A stretch of DNA of 46,553 nt from Bacteroidota bacterium (GCA_947459245.1 CANHCV010000015.1:1-46553); one strand, 5' to 3'; shown: positions 33,818 to 43,027, numbered from the stretch's first letter. A program made the numbers and translations. Notes: generated by a model from the sequence alone, not told the origin.

Positions 33818-34975
33818 TTAGGAAATGTGCTTCAATCCCTGATCCAAATCAGCGATCAAATCATCCGCCGATTCGAGTCCGATGCTCACCCGAATTAAAT
33901 TGACCGGCAAACTTCCTTTTCGAATATCGTAGTACGCCAAAGCCGGCCAAATTAAACTTTCGTATCCTCCCCAACTCACCGCCATTAAAAAATGACGTAG
34001 CGACTCGCAGAATCGGGTGATCTTTTCGGGATCTTCGGTGGCCAATTCAATGGAGAACAGTCCCATGGGAATTTTGATGTCTCTCTTGGCCATTTTAAAT
34101 TGTGGATGACTGGGGTGATGCGGATAGTGAATTTTGGCGATTCCAGGATGATTCGCTAAAAAATCCACCACCTTTTGGGTGGTTTGACTTACCCGTTCAA
34201 TTCGAATTTCCAAGGTGCGTAAGCTGCGAAGCAAAAGCCATGAATTGAAAGGTGAAATCACCGCTCCCAAAGTCATCAATTCCCCGTAAAAAATCTTGGA
34301 AATTGCTGCTTTGGATCCCATGATGGCTCCTGCCACACAATCCGAGTGGCCCGCCAAATACTTGGTAGCGGCGTGAACCACCAAATCAATCCCCATTTTG
34401 GCGGGTTGCATGCCCAACGGGCTTGCGTAACTGTTGTCGATGACAGTTTTGATGCCTTTGGTTTTGGCCGCTTTGGCAATCTCCGCCACATCTTGAAGTT
34501 CAAACGTAAGGGAATTGGGCGTCTCCAAATAATACAACGTGGTGTTTTCTTGGGTTGCTGCCAAATACGATGCCGCGTTTTCACCGCTCACGTAAGTAAC
34601 GGTTACTCCAAAACGCAAAAGATATTCGTTGAACAACCGCATGGTCCAAGAATACGGATTCTGAATGCAAACCACGTGGTCGCCGGCTTTCACCACGCTC
34701 ATCACGGCCATGCTCACTGCCGCAGAACCACTTGCCACGGCCATGGCCGCTTCGGTTCCTTCCAACGCAGCTAATTTTTTGTTCAGAATATCGGTGGTGG
34801 GGTTGTTCCCCCGGGTGTACAACGGAATGTTTTCTTCATCGGAAACGGCTTTGGCCATTTCGGCCACGGTGGTGTACCGGAAGTTGGCCGATGCAATGAT
34901 GGGCGGACTCACGGCTCCGAAATAAGACGAACGGTCTTCGCCCAATTGATTCAGTAAAAAAGATAAATCATCCAT
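33818..34975 (-). CDS. Cys/Met metabolism PLP-dependent enzyme (cystathionine synthase/lyase-like)
   Basis: A 385-residue member of the trans-sulfuration PLP family (cystathionine gamma-synthase, cystathionine lyase or methionine gamma-lyase type). Visible elements are YTRGNNPTTDILNKKLAALE, then MAVASGSAAVSMAVMSVV, TVIDNSYASP (the PLP-ring Asp) and the PLP lysine in HAATKYLAGHSD (about residue 204). SVGGYESL, usual in the family, reads SWGGYESL, and the C-terminal RVSIGLESADDL is standard. The region that commonly reads YGGT reads PYSWTMRLF here, so the reaction specificity is uncertain. The start overlaps the asnB stop by one base (TAATG), so the two are coupled. Confidence 0.88.
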   Translation of the reverse strand: MDDLSFLLNQLGEDRSSYFGAVSPPIIASANFRYTTVAEMAKAVSDEENIPLYTRGNNPTTDILNKKLAALEGTEAAMAVASGSAAVSMAVMSVVKAGDHVVCIQNPYSWTMRLFNEYLLRFGVTVTYVSGENAASYLAATQENTTLYYLETPNSLTFELQDVAEIAKAAKTKGIKTVIDNSYASPLGMQPAKMGIDLVVHAATKYLAGHSDCVAGAIMGSKAAISKIFYGELMTLGAVISPFNSWLLLRSLRTLEIRIERVSQTTQKVVDFLANHPGIAKIHYPHHPSHPQFKMAKRDIKIPMGLFSIELATEDPEKITRFCESLRHFLMAVSWGGYESLIWPALAYYDIRKGSLPVNLIRVSIGLESADDLIADLDQGLKHIS

Positions 34976-36822
34976 TACGAGGTATGTTTTTCAAGCCAAA
35001 CGTTCAATGCGTACAAAATCCACAAATAAAATCCGTGGCGACGGTGCGATTCGTGTTCCTGGTGGAGTTCAGTTAGAAAAGAAAGCGAAACGTACTGCTG
35101 AATGGGGGCGCCTGTTTTCAAAACGCTTTCTTTGTACCACTGCGGTAAGGTGTGGTGAAGGAATGGGGTGAGCATCATCCCAAATCCAACTTTTGGGGCG
35201 TTCAGCAGGTAATCGGGAAGTTTGTTTTTGGCAATTTCACGGAAGATGGCCTTGGTTTTCCCCCCTTTCATTCGCAATTCGAATGGCCATCTCGCTGATG
35301 CTTCAATGAGGCGGTAATCAACCATGGGCGACCGCGCTTCAATGCTGGCGGCCATGCTGGGATAATCAATGCGCGGTAAAATCAATTCCGGCAAACGAAG
35401 TTTGTATTCCACATTCGATACTCCCCGTAAAAATTGGTCGGAGGTAGAAACGGTAATCTCGTTTTGAAGATCAGCTAAAATGCGGTAAGATGAAAACCCT
35501 TTCGTACCCATCCAATTTTTTCGAACCGTGCTTTCAGGAAATCCCAAAATATGGCTTTGGCTAACAATCGTGCCTTCGTGAAACACATCCAACTGTTTCG
35601 CATAGCGCAATGGCAATTTTGAAAAGGTAGATTGGGCGAACAATGGAATGTTTTTCAAGAAACGATTTCGTTTTTCCATCCGGAAATAATTGGGATATCC
35701 TCCCAATTCATCTCCACCTTCACCCACCATCAATACTTTGCAATCCATTTCCCGGGCTAATTTTCCCAAGTAATAAACCAAGGAAGTATTGGGGTCGCCC
35801 ATCGGAACATCTTCCTGAATACCAACGTATTCCTTGATCAATTTCTGAAAAAGATCGTCGGTAATGGTATGATGATGAAATGCAACTCCACGTTCTTTGG
35901 CGAATTTTTCTGCTGAAGCGCTTTCGTCGAAACTCGACGTTTTTTCGTAGCTCAACGTGAGCGCACTAATTTGCGGATTCACTAAACTGCTGTAATACAG
36001 GTTTAACGAACTGTCCAATCCGCCCGATAGGGCCGAGGTGATGGGAACGTCGGCGATGAGGCGCAAATTCTCGGCCGATTCCAACAAAGACTCCGTTTTT
36101 TGAACGGCTTGTTCAAATGAAATGTTTTCGGGTTGGTTGAGGTAATCGGAAATGTTCCAATACTGCTTCTTCTCGATTCCTTCGGGGGTGATTTTGAGGT
36201 AATGTCCGGCTTCCAACTTGGAAATTCCTTTGAAGAACGTTGCCGGAGCCGGAGTGGTTAGCAACGTGAGGTAATGAAAAATGGCTTCTTCATTGATTTC
36301 TTTCGGGATAATCCCCGGTGCCAACAAAGCATGAATTTCGGAGCAAAAAGCCAAGGTTCCTTCCTGTTGAAAATAATGCAATGGCTTTTTACCGATCCGA
36401 TCTCGAACCAAATAAAATTCTTTTCGATGGGGGTCGTACAAACCAATGGCAAACATGCCGTTGAATCGTTGAATCCCATCAATTCCCCATTCGAGGTAGG
36501 CATTTAAAATCACTTCCGTATCGGAATGGTCGGTTTGAAACGGGTATTTGCCTTCCAATTCACCACGAATTTCTGCGAAGTTGAAAATTTCTCCGTTAAA
36601 AACGATGTGGCATCGGCCATCGGCTTGCGACATGGGTTGGTTGGCAGAGGTGGAAAGATCGAGAATGGACAACCGACGGTGCCCTAATCCTACCACATCA
36701 TCGAACCAAAAACCGTCGGCATCCGGCCCCCGATGAGGCATCGCAGAGTTGATGGTATGGAGGTGATTTTTCCATTCTTGGGTTAAACCAGAGAAATTGA
36801 CGATTCCACTAATGCCGCACAT
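34975..36822 (-). CDS. asnB: Asparagine synthetase (glutamine-hydrolysing)
   Basis: A 615-residue two-domain amidotransferase that makes asparagine from aspartate, ATP and glutamine in the cytoplasm. The N-terminal glutaminase domain starts MCGISGIVNF, with Cys2 as nucleophile, followed by PHRGPDADGFW, GHRRLSILDLS and ADGRCHIVFNGEIFN. The synthetase domain has the ATP PP-loop SALSGGLDSSL (about residues 262-272) and VGEGGDELGGYPNY. The length is within the family range. Some AsnB-like proteins amidate other substrates in glycan or peptide pathways. It is co-transcribed with the PLP enzyme and divergent from adk. Confidence 0.92.
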   Translation of the reverse strand: MCGISGIVNFSGLTQEWKNHLHTINSAMPHRGPDADGFWFDDVVGLGHRRLSILDLSTSANQPMSQADGRCHIVFNGEIFNFAEIRGELEGKYPFQTDHSDTEVILNAYLEWGIDGIQRFNGMFAIGLYDPHRKEFYLVRDRIGKKPLHYFQQEGTLAFCSEIHALLAPGIIPKEINEEAIFHYLTLLTTPAPATFFKGISKLEAGHYLKITPEGIEKKQYWNISDYLNQPENISFEQAVQKTESLLESAENLRLIADVPITSALSGGLDSSLNLYYSSLVNPQISALTLSYEKTSSFDESASAEKFAKERGVAFHHHTITDDLFQKLIKEYVGIQEDVPMGDPNTSLVYYLGKLAREMDCKVLMVGEGGDELGGYPNYFRMEKRNRFLKNIPLFAQSTFSKLPLRYAKQLDVFHEGTIVSQSHILGFPESTVRKNWMGTKGFSSYRILADLQNEITVSTSDQFLRGVSNVEYKLRLPELILPRIDYPSMAASIEARSPMVDYRLIEASARWPFELRMKGGKTKAIFREIAKNKLPDYLLNAPKVGFGMMLTPFLHHTLPQWYKESVLKTGAPIQQYVSLSFLTELHQEHESHRRHGFYLWILYALNVWLEKHTS

Positions 36823-36847
36823 GCAATAAATACCTGTTAATCTTCTG

Positions 36848-36855
36848 CAATGTTA
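36848..36855 (-). promoter_or_regulatory. Possible -7 box (TAACATTG) for asnB
   Basis: One mismatch from TAnnTTTG, 26 nt before the asnB ATG (36822), in the 72-bp region divergent with adk. Tentative. Confidence 0.35.
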
Positions 36856-36869
36856 CGGAAAAGAAGGGT

Positions 36870-36877
36870 TATCTTTG
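36870..36877 (+). promoter_or_regulatory. -7 promoter box (TATCTTTG) for adk-obg
   Basis: Perfect TAnnTTTG followed by C, 18 nt before the ATG at 36895. It lies inside the 15-codon extension that would start at 36850, so it decides in favour of the shorter start. Confidence 0.65.
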
Positions 36878-36894
36878 CACGAAAACACACAAAA

Positions 36895-37464
36895 ATGCTG
36901 AACATTGTTTTATTTGGACCCCCGGGAGCAGGTAAAGGAACTCAATCCGAAAAATTGGTAGAAAAGTATCAACTTTGCCATCTTTCAACCGGTGATATTT
37001 TTCGTTATAACATCAAGAATAACACCGATTTAGGATTGGAAGCGAAGCGTTTTATGGATCAAGGGCAACTTGTCCCCGATTCTCTCACCATCTCCATGTT
37101 GGAAAGTGAAGTGAAGAAGAATCCAGAAGCTCACGGATTTATTTTCGACGGTTTTCCACGAACTTCGGCTCAGGCAGAAGCTTTGGACGCTTTTCTCCAT
37201 TCCATAGGAACTGGAATCAAATGCATGTTGGCGTTGGAAGTGCCCGAGGAAGAGTTGCGGGTGCGCTTGCTCAAACGAGCCGAAACCTCGGGTAGAACCG
37301 ATGATGCCGATCCTGCCATCATTCAAAAGCGGATCGATGAATACAATCAGAAAACAGCTCCCGTAAAACATTTTTACGAGGGTCAAGGAAAATACCAAGG
37401 AATTAATGGAGTTGGAGCGATTGAGGAAATTTTCTCGGCGCTTTGCTCCGCCATTGAAGGCTAA
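36895..37464 (+). CDS. adk: Adenylate kinase
   Basis: Cytoplasmic enzyme interconverting ATP plus AMP and two ADP. It has 189 residues, the short form without the zinc/LID insertion, as usual in Bacteroidota. The P-loop [10 protein letters not shown] is at residues 7-16, followed by [11 protein letters not shown] (AMP site), [17 protein letters not shown] (about residues 80-96), and the short lid and AMP-binding Arg residues in [19 protein letters not shown] 36895 is chosen because it gives the standard [11 protein letters not shown] start and follows the promoter box. The stop codon overlaps the obg start by one base (TAATG), so the two genes form an operon. Confidence 0.96.
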   Translation: MLNIVLFGPPGAGKGTQSEKLVEKYQLCHLSTGDIFRYNIKNNTDLGLEAKRFMDQGQLVPDSLTISMLESEVKKNPEAHGFIFDGFPRTSAQAEALDAFLHSIGTGIKCMLALEVPEEELRVRLLKRAETSGRTDDADPAIIQKRIDEYNQKTAPVKHFYEGQGKYQGINGVGAIEEIFSALCSAIEG

Positions 37465-38486
37465 TGTCAGAAGAAAATTTTGTTGATTACGTCAAGTTGT
37501 ACTGCCGCTCTGGAAAGGGTGGAGCAGGGTGCTTGCACTTTTTGAAAACCAAAGGTGCGCCGAAAGGCGGACCCGATGGAGGAGATGGAGGCCGAGGAGG
37601 GCATGTGATTTTAAGGGGAAATAGCCAGTATTGGACATTACTTCACCACAAATACAACCGCCACGTTTTCGCGGAAAACGGCGTTGCTGGACAAGAAAAC
37701 AATAAAACCGGTCGATACGGAAAAAACTCCTACATTGAAGTTCCCTTGGGAACCATTGCAAAAGATGCCACTACGGGTGAAATTTTAGGCGAGGTAACCG
37801 AACACAAGCAACAAGTGATTTTGTTGCACGGTGGCCGAGGCGGACTGGGAAATTTGGCGTTCACAACAGCCACCAACCGAGCTCCTCACTATGCTCAACC
37901 CGGCGAGCCATTGCAGGAAAAGGAAATCATCCTCGAGTTAAAACTGCTCGCCGATGTTGGATTGGTGGGATTCCCCAACGCAGGGAAATCGACCTTGCTT
38001 TCCGTTATTTCAGCCGCCCGTCCGAAAATTGCCGATTATCCGTTCACGACCATTACGCCCAACTTGGGCATTGTTGAGCACCGAAATTACAAGTCGTTCG
38101 TGATGGCCGATATTCCGGGAATCATTGAAGGTGCCGCGGAAGGAAAGGGATTAGGATTGAGATTTTTGCGGCACATCGAGCGCAACTCCATTTTGTTATT
38201 CATGGTTCCCGCCGATGCTAACGACATCGCGAAGGAATACAAAATCCTCTTGAAGGAACTCAAAACCTACAATCCGGAACTCATTCACAAGGAACATTTG
38301 TTGGTCATCACCAAATGCGATTTGTTGGACGAAGAACTGACCAAATTGATCAAGAGAACGTTGCCCAAAAAGGTCAAAAGCTTTTTCATTTCCAGTGTTG
38401 CCCAAATTGGATTGCAGGAATTGAAGGATGCCATTTGGGAAATGTTGCATAACGGTGAAGAGCCAGAGGAAGAAGGAGTAGAATAA
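37464..38486 (+). CDS. obg: GTPase Obg/CgtA
   Basis: An essential ribosome-associated GTPase, 340 residues, acting in large-subunit assembly and stress control. The N-terminal Obg fold (about residues 1-160) is glycine-rich ([35 protein letters not shown]). The G domain shows G1 GFPNAGKST (about residue 170), the switch region [16 protein letters not shown]3 DIPG (about residue 216) and G4 TKCD (about residue 283). The extra C-terminal OCT domain of some Obg proteins is absent; only a short acidic tail (EEPEEEGVE) follows. Co-transcribed with adk. Confidence 0.96.
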   Translation: MSEENFVDYVKLYCRSGKGGAGCLHFLKTKGAPKGGPDGGDGGRGGHVILRGNSQYWTLLHHKYNRHVFAENGVAGQENNKTGRYGKNSYIEVPLGTIAKDATTGEILGEVTEHKQQVILLHGGRGGLGNLAFTTATNRAPHYAQPGEPLQEKEIILELKLLADVGLVGFPNAGKSTLLSVISAARPKIADYPFTTITPNLGIVEHRNYKSFVMADIPGIIEGAAEGKGLGLRFLRHIERNSILLFMVPADANDIAKEYKILLKELKTYNPELIHKEHLLVITKCDLLDEELTKLIKRTLPKKVKSFFISSVAQIGLQELKDAIWEMLHNGEEPEEEGVE

Positions 38487-38527
38487 ATTTTTTTTAAGGT
38501 TTTCAATGCCTTTGAAGATTTTTACAT

Positions 38528-38535
38528 TAAATTTG
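38528..38535 (+). promoter_or_regulatory. -7 promoter box (TAAATTTG) for the AT-rich gene pair
   Basis: Perfect TAnnTTTG match 15 nt before the ATG at 38550. A TTTG lies at 38511-38514, but its 13-nt spacing is shorter than the usual 19-21. The background is AT-rich, which lowers the weight of the match. Confidence 0.5.
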
Positions 38536-38549
38536 AAAAAAAAATTAAG

Positions 38550-40499
38550 ATGAAAATATTAGCATTTATTTTTCTTATTACATTTTCTGTAGATTTAAAA
38601 TCGCAAACAATCAAAGATCGAGAAGAATTTTATAAAAGTATGATTTCAAAAGGGGAAACAGTTGTTAAAACCCATAATTTAATGAAACAAGAGCTTTTTG
38701 ATAAAATTCTTCCAAACATTGATTTTGGACATGATAATTATTTTGAAGATAAAATTTATTTAATGGGCATGAGTATATATGGCGATCCAAATAGTATATT
38801 TTTAAGGTATAATGAAGAATTTATTAAACTAAATAAATTTAAGTCAATTCCAGATATGACTTATTTAAAAAAAATGAATGCAATTCATGAAAAACGAAAT
38901 TCTATTTTAATCGAACTCACTAAATTTTATGAGATTCTTGCAACTGAGTTTAATTCAAAATCTTTCGACAGGATAGATGTTAACTTTATTGACAATTATT
39001 GCAATAATAATGCTACTTTAAAAAATAGTTTAAAATTATTCTACAATCTATCTCCAATTTTACCAGAAGTAATCAAAATAGGAGAAATGCAAAATATGGT
39101 TGTAAGTTTAAGATGTATGTATTCTTTTCATGAAAAGTATTTGTTAGTGGATAATAATCTTGGTTTAAATGAAAAAATATTTACAAATTATTTGCCAAGG
39201 ATAAACCCTATTAAAAATTACGAGATGATAAATCATTTTGAAGCTTTTAATAATCCTCAAACTGATTCCTCAGAAATTAGTACCCTTAAAAAAATTAATT
39301 ATCACAGAATTAAATTTTATGATTACCCTGATTATAAGGTGTTTAGTTCATGGACTAAAAAGGATATCAATATTGATACCTTTAAGAATAAATATGGGTA
39401 TTTCAATGACGAAATGGCGAATTCCAATAATTCTTTGTTAATTGCATTTTTTATTTCCTCTTTTGATTTTTACGATTCATTTCTAAATGAGTTATTCAGA
39501 AAATGTAATGCTCAAATTGACAAAAAGATTTATTTTGATTTCAATGAAAAAAAATGTATGTGCCGTGGATTAATTAATGAAAGTGTCGATAAATTAGATT
39601 TTTATTTATTGATAAATAATGACAGTTCAATTAATTACATAAAGAATAATTCGTTGAAAATAAATAAATTAAATGACATTTTGGCTAATTGCAATCCTAA
39701 TTTCTATAATAGCAGCGTTGACTTGAAAGAAGATATATTAATTTTAGATAGTAATTGGTTTAAAGTTTATCTAATTAAGCAAAAAATGTTGACTGCTTCA
39801 GCTTTTTCTTGTTCAATAATTAATGACATGACCATAAAGAAACTACCACAAAAACCCTTTATAGATTGGTTCGATAGCAAATTGGAAAAAGAGAGTATGG
39901 TTGCTTATTTCAATAATGAATATATGAAAAAATTGGAAAAGGATAATTATTCTATTTGGGCGCGTGATTTATTATTTATTGAAAAATTTATTTCTGATCT
40001 TGATTCAATAAAAAATAAAATGAAAACAGATGATGAAGTTTCCAGTATTAAAGTTAATAATCATGAAGGATTTTATTCTGACACAATTAAAATAAATGGC
40101 AATAACCTCCATAATATTATTGAAAATAATATTATGGAGGTTAATTCATCTTTATTGTTAAACGTTGACGAAAATAAACTAAAAGGAAAAGATTTGTGTA
40201 ATCTAGCTTGGCGATGTCTATTGAATAATCAATTAATTGTTGCAGAGAATTATCTAATAAAAGCAAGAGATAAAGATCGAAGGAGTTACTTATTCAATCT
40301 TAATATGGGTCATTTGTTTTTAATTAAAGGTGATTTGAATAAATCCTATGAATTTTATAATCTATGTTTAACTGAGAAGTCTTTTCAGAAATCAAATGTA
40401 GATATTAAAGAAACTATCCTTAATGATTGGAATATGTTAGAAAAAAATGGAATTTATCTTCCGGATTTAGTAAACTTTAGGTTGAAGTTAAATTTTTAA
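38550..40499 (+). CDS. AT-rich exported protein with C-terminal TPR-like region, unknown function
   Basis: A 649-residue protein with a signal peptide (MKILAFIFLITFSVDLKSQ), so it is exported to the periplasm or beyond. Most of the sequence is helical, rich in Asn, Lys, Ile and Leu, with no family I recognise. The C-terminal section (about residues 550-620) reads DLCNLAWRCLLNNQLIVAEN, then LFNLNMGHLFLIKGDLNKSY, which fits a pair of TPR units like those at the ends of other Bacteroidota proteins. Base composition is unlike the neighbours: the line at 39541-39600 has 16 G/C in 60 by hand count. A perfect inverted repeat lies inside. It is followed after 3 bp by a second AT-rich gene. Acquisition by transfer is inferred. 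Confidence 0.7.
   Translation: MKILAFIFLITFSVDLKSQTIKDREEFYKSMISKGETVVKTHNLMKQELFDKILPNIDFGHDNYFEDKIYLMGMSIYGDPNSIFLRYNEEFIKLNKFKSIPDMTYLKKMNAIHEKRNSILIELTKFYEILATEFNSKSFDRIDVNFIDNYCNNNATLKNSLKLFYNLSPILPEVIKIGEMQNMVVSLRCMYSFHEKYLLVDNNLGLNEKIFTNYLPRINPIKNYEMINHFEAFNNPQTDSSEISTLKKINYHRIKFYDYPDYKVFSSWTKKDINIDTFKNKYGYFNDEMANSNNSLLIAFFISSFDFYDSFLNELFRKCNAQIDKKIYFDFNEKKCMCRGLINESVDKLDFYLLINNDSSINYIKNNSLKINKLNDILANCNPNFYNSSVDLKEDILILDSNWFKVYLIKQKMLTASAFSCSIINDMTIKKLPQKPFIDWFDSKLEKESMVAYFNNEYMKKLEKDNYSIWARDLLFIEKFISDLDSIKNKMKTDDEVSSIKVNNHEGFYSDTIKINGNNLHNIIENNIMEVNSSLLLNVDENKLKGKDLCNLAWRCLLNNQLIVAENYLIKARDKDRRSYLFNLNMGHLFLIKGDLNKSYEFYNLCLTEKSFQKSNVDIKETILNDWNMLEKNGIYLPDLVNFRLKLNF
40103..40143. repeat. 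Perfect 19-bp inverted repeat with 3-nt loop inside a coding sequence
   Basis: The left arm 40103-40121 is the exact reverse complement of the right arm 40125-40143, with loop GAA at 40122-40124. Each arm contains AACCTCC or GGAGGTT plus an AT-rich inner half. It lies in frame within the exported-protein gene and encodes an Asn/Ile-rich stretch around IIENNI. There is no U-run after it, so it is not an ordinary terminator. Confidence 0.85.
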
Positions 40500-40502
40500 A
40501 AA

Positions 40503-41354
40503 ATGATATTTAAAACAACTTTTTCAATTATAATTTTACTTTTTTTTTCACTTAATTTATTGTCGCAAAATATTGATAATAAAAAGGCATCCAATAAAAA
40601 GAAAGAGATTTCACATTTAGTTAGATTGCAGAATAAATTAGATTCTCTTTTCCTAGAATCAGACTTTAAAAATTTCTCTTCACTACTTTTCGATATTTCC
40701 CTTGAAAATGATTCACTTTACAAACAGAATTTAATTTTTATTGATCAATGGTACTATGATGTATCACAAATTGTTTGTGAAAATTTGGATAGCTTAGAAT
40801 TTGTCATTTCTTTAGATAACATTAAAATTATGGATGATTTAGATTTCTTTCTCTCCCAAAAAAATTCTAATTGGAATTCAAAAAAAATGGAAGTCCTTAA
40901 TTTAAAATGTGAGTATAACAATAAATTAAATTCAAAAATTGTTTCAGACATAAAAACCGCATCAAAGTTTAGGATGTCAAAAAATAATTATTCGGAAGCC
41001 GGAAAATATATCGCATACGTTCAATTCTATAGAACTAAATTTTTTAGAGATGTTTGTTTTAATTTTTCAGATTACAATCAAAAAATTAAGGAGGCTATGG
41101 AAATTTATTACTGGATTGAAAAATCTGCACTTAATGATAAAATACAAAGTATTCGTGATAATCAACCAGAGTGGGTTAAGATGGGAATGTCTTATGAACA
41201 ATATCAAGAGTGGTGGGCAAAAAAGTTAACTATTGGAAGTAGTTATATGGGTGGAGGTTGTAATAATTGTGGTAAGACAATTTACAAGGGAAAAAGAGGG
41301 GGCACCTATTATATTAATAAAAATGGCAATAAAACATATGTTCCTCGTAACTAA
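40503..41354 (+). CDS. AT-rich exported protein with C-terminal basic GG-Y motif, unknown function
   Basis: A 283-residue protein with a signal peptide (MIFKTTFSIIILLFFSLNLL, then SQ). The middle is predicted helical, without recognised domains. The C-terminus has a CNNCG pair and then KTIYKGKRGGTYYINKNGNK followed by TYV. This resembles the short basic motif G-x-R-G-G-x-Y-Y-I-N-x-N-G-x-K-x-Y-V, known as the PBCV basic adaptor domain (PF08789-like), found at the ends of diverse viral and bacterial proteins. It begins 3 bp after the previous gene, and its stop codon enters a strong terminator. The pair forms a self-contained AT-rich cassette. No function can be assigned; the C-terminal motif call is moderate. 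Confidence 0.7.
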   Translation: MIFKTTFSIIILLFFSLNLLSQNIDNKKASNKKKEISHLVRLQNKLDSLFLESDFKNFSSLLFDISLENDSLYKQNLIFIDQWYYDVSQIVCENLDSLEFVISLDNIKIMDDLDFFLSQKNSNWNSKKMEVLNLKCEYNNKLNSKIVSDIKTASKFRMSKNNYSEAGKYIAYVQFYRTKFFRDVCFNFSDYNQKIKEAMEIYYWIEKSALNDKIQSIRDNQPEWVKMGMSYEQYQEWWAKKLTIGSSYMGGGCNNCGKTIYKGKRGGTYYINKNGNKTYVPRN

Positions 41355-41381
41355 AAAACCCCGCCATCGGCAGGGTTTTTT
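41353..41381. terminator. Bidirectional rho-independent terminator
   Basis: A 13-bp stem with one mismatch: A6-CCCCGCC (41353-41365), loop ATC, GGCAGGG-T6 (41369-41381). T runs flank it on both strands. It lies between the convergent AT-rich pair and pckA and can serve both. Confidence 0.85.
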
Positions 41382-41400
41382 GTTGCAATAATCTTTTTTA

Positions 41401-43008
41401 TTAAATCGCTTTTGGAGCTGCGGCAAGAATTTCTTCGCTGCTTCCTTCGGCATATTGTTCGAAGTTTTTGTTGAACTGATTGGCCAAGCTATTCGCTTTT
41501 TCGTCGTACGCTGATTTATCGGACCACGTGTTGCGTGGGTGCAATACTTCAGCTGGAACGTTGGGGCAAGAATCTGGCATTTGGAATCCGAAAACAGGAT
41601 GTTGGGTGTAGTTCACGTTTTCCAATTCTCCGTTGATCGCTGCGGTGATCATCGCACGGGTGTATTTCAACGCCATGCGGCTTCCTACTCCGTAAGGACC
41701 ACCGGTCCAACCGGTGTTGATCAACCAAACGTTCACGTTGTTCTTGCGCATTTTTTCGCCCAACAACGCAGCGTATTTGGCAGGGTGCAAGGGCAAAAAT
41801 GCCTTGCCGAAACAAGCCGAGAAGGTGGTTTGTGGTTCGGTTACTCCAACTTCAGTTCCAGCCACTTTTGCGGTGTAACCAGAAATGAAATGGAACATCG
41901 CTTGTCCTGGATTCAATTTAGAAATGGGAGGAATAACGCCAAACGCATCGGCAGTAAGGAAGAAGATGTTTTTGGGAACTCCACCAACTGAAGGAATTAC
42001 CGCTCCATCAATGTGGTGAATCGGATAAGCAACGCGGGTATTTTCGGTTTTTGCAATGTTGTCAAAATCAACCGTTGATGTTCCGGCAATGAAATTGGTA
42101 TTTTCTACGATCGCTCCAAATTTAATGGCATTCCAAATTTGAGGTTCTTTTTCCTCGGTTAGGTTAACGCATTTGGCGTAGCAACCTCCTTCAAAGTTGA
42201 AGATGGAATTTTCTCCCCATCCGTGCTCGTCGTCCCCAATCAAATTGCGATTTGGGTCGGCAGAAAGGGTGGTTTTTCCAGTACCCGATAATCCGAAGAA
42301 GATAGCGGTATCACCGTCTTTGCCCAAATTCGCAGAACAGTGCATCGAAAGCGTCTGTTTTTCTTCAGGAAGGATGTAGTTCAAAATGGAGAAAATGGAT
42401 TTTTTGATCTCTCCGGTGTATCCAGTTCCACCGATCAACACCATTTGTTTTGTGAAATTGATGATGGCGAAATTGGATTGACGGGTTCCATCCACTTCTG
42501 GAGTAGCATGAAATCCAGGAGCGCAAAGGATGGTCCAATCGGTATTTGCCAATTGTTCCAATTGTTGGCGTTCAAATCGATTGAACAAATTATCAGCGAA
42601 CAAATTACTGAAAGCCCATTCGGTGATGGTGCGAACGGTCATGCGGTACGCAGGATCGGCACAAACGTAGTTGTCGCGAACGTAAACCTTTTTATCGGCC
42701 AAGTAAGCGGCAACTTTTTGGTGCAAAGCATCGAATTTCTCGGGAGCAAAAGCAATGTTAACATCTCCCCACCAAACGGTGTTTTCGGTTTTTGCATCTC
42801 GAACCACGAAACGGTCTTTGGGCGAACGGCCTGTGAATTTACCGGTATCTACGGCCAAAGCGCCGGTGTCGGTTAACGAACCTTCTCCGTTTTTGATCGA
42901 TTCTGCTACCAATTGAGCAGGAGTTAAATTCCAATGTGCTTCGGAAACCGTAGAAATACCAGCCCCCATCAACGATGCTTGGGACGACTTCATGCCAAAT
43001 TCTTTCAT
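41401..43008 (-). CDS. pckA: Phosphoenolpyruvate carboxykinase (ATP)
   Basis: The gluconeogenic enzyme converting oxaloacetate and ATP to PEP, CO2 and ADP in the cytoplasm. It has 535 residues, the usual length. Visible are FTGRSPKDRFVVRD (substrate Arg), the kinase-1a P-loop GLSGTGKTTLSADPNR (about residues 237-252), LIGDDEHGWGENSIFNFEGG (kinase-2 acid and metal ligands), YPIHHIDGAVIPS, and WLINTGWTGGPYGVGSRMAL. ATG 43008 (MKEFGMKSSQ) is preferred over a longer frame because a perfect -7 box lies 20 nt upstream of it. ATG at 42993 is an alternative. Divergent from the ABC exporter. Confidence 0.96.
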   Translation of the reverse strand: MKEFGMKSSQASLMGAGISTVSEAHWNLTPAQLVAESIKNGEGSLTDTGALAVDTGKFTGRSPKDRFVVRDAKTENTVWWGDVNIAFAPEKFDALHQKVAAYLADKKVYVRDNYVCADPAYRMTVRTITEWAFSNLFADNLFNRFERQQLEQLANTDWTILCAPGFHATPEVDGTRQSNFAIINFTKQMVLIGGTGYTGEIKKSIFSILNYILPEEKQTLSMHCSANLGKDGDTAIFFGLSGTGKTTLSADPNRNLIGDDEHGWGENSIFNFEGGCYAKCVNLTEEKEPQIWNAIKFGAIVENTNFIAGTSTVDFDNIAKTENTRVAYPIHHIDGAVIPSVGGVPKNIFFLTADAFGVIPPISKLNPGQAMFHFISGYTAKVAGTEVGVTEPQTTFSACFGKAFLPLHPAKYAALLGEKMRKNNVNVWLINTGWTGGPYGVGSRMALKYTRAMITAAINGELENVNYTQHPVFGFQMPDSCPNVPAEVLHPRNTWSDKSAYDEKANSLANQFNKNFEQYAEGSSEEILAAAPKAI

Positions 43009-43027
43009 GTAATTGAGTTTAATGGGG

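Noticed and set aside
36850-36894. 15-codon N-terminal extension of adenylate kinase
   Set aside because: It contains a perfect -7 promoter box and lacks similarity to Adk; the standard [11 protein letters not shown] start follows.
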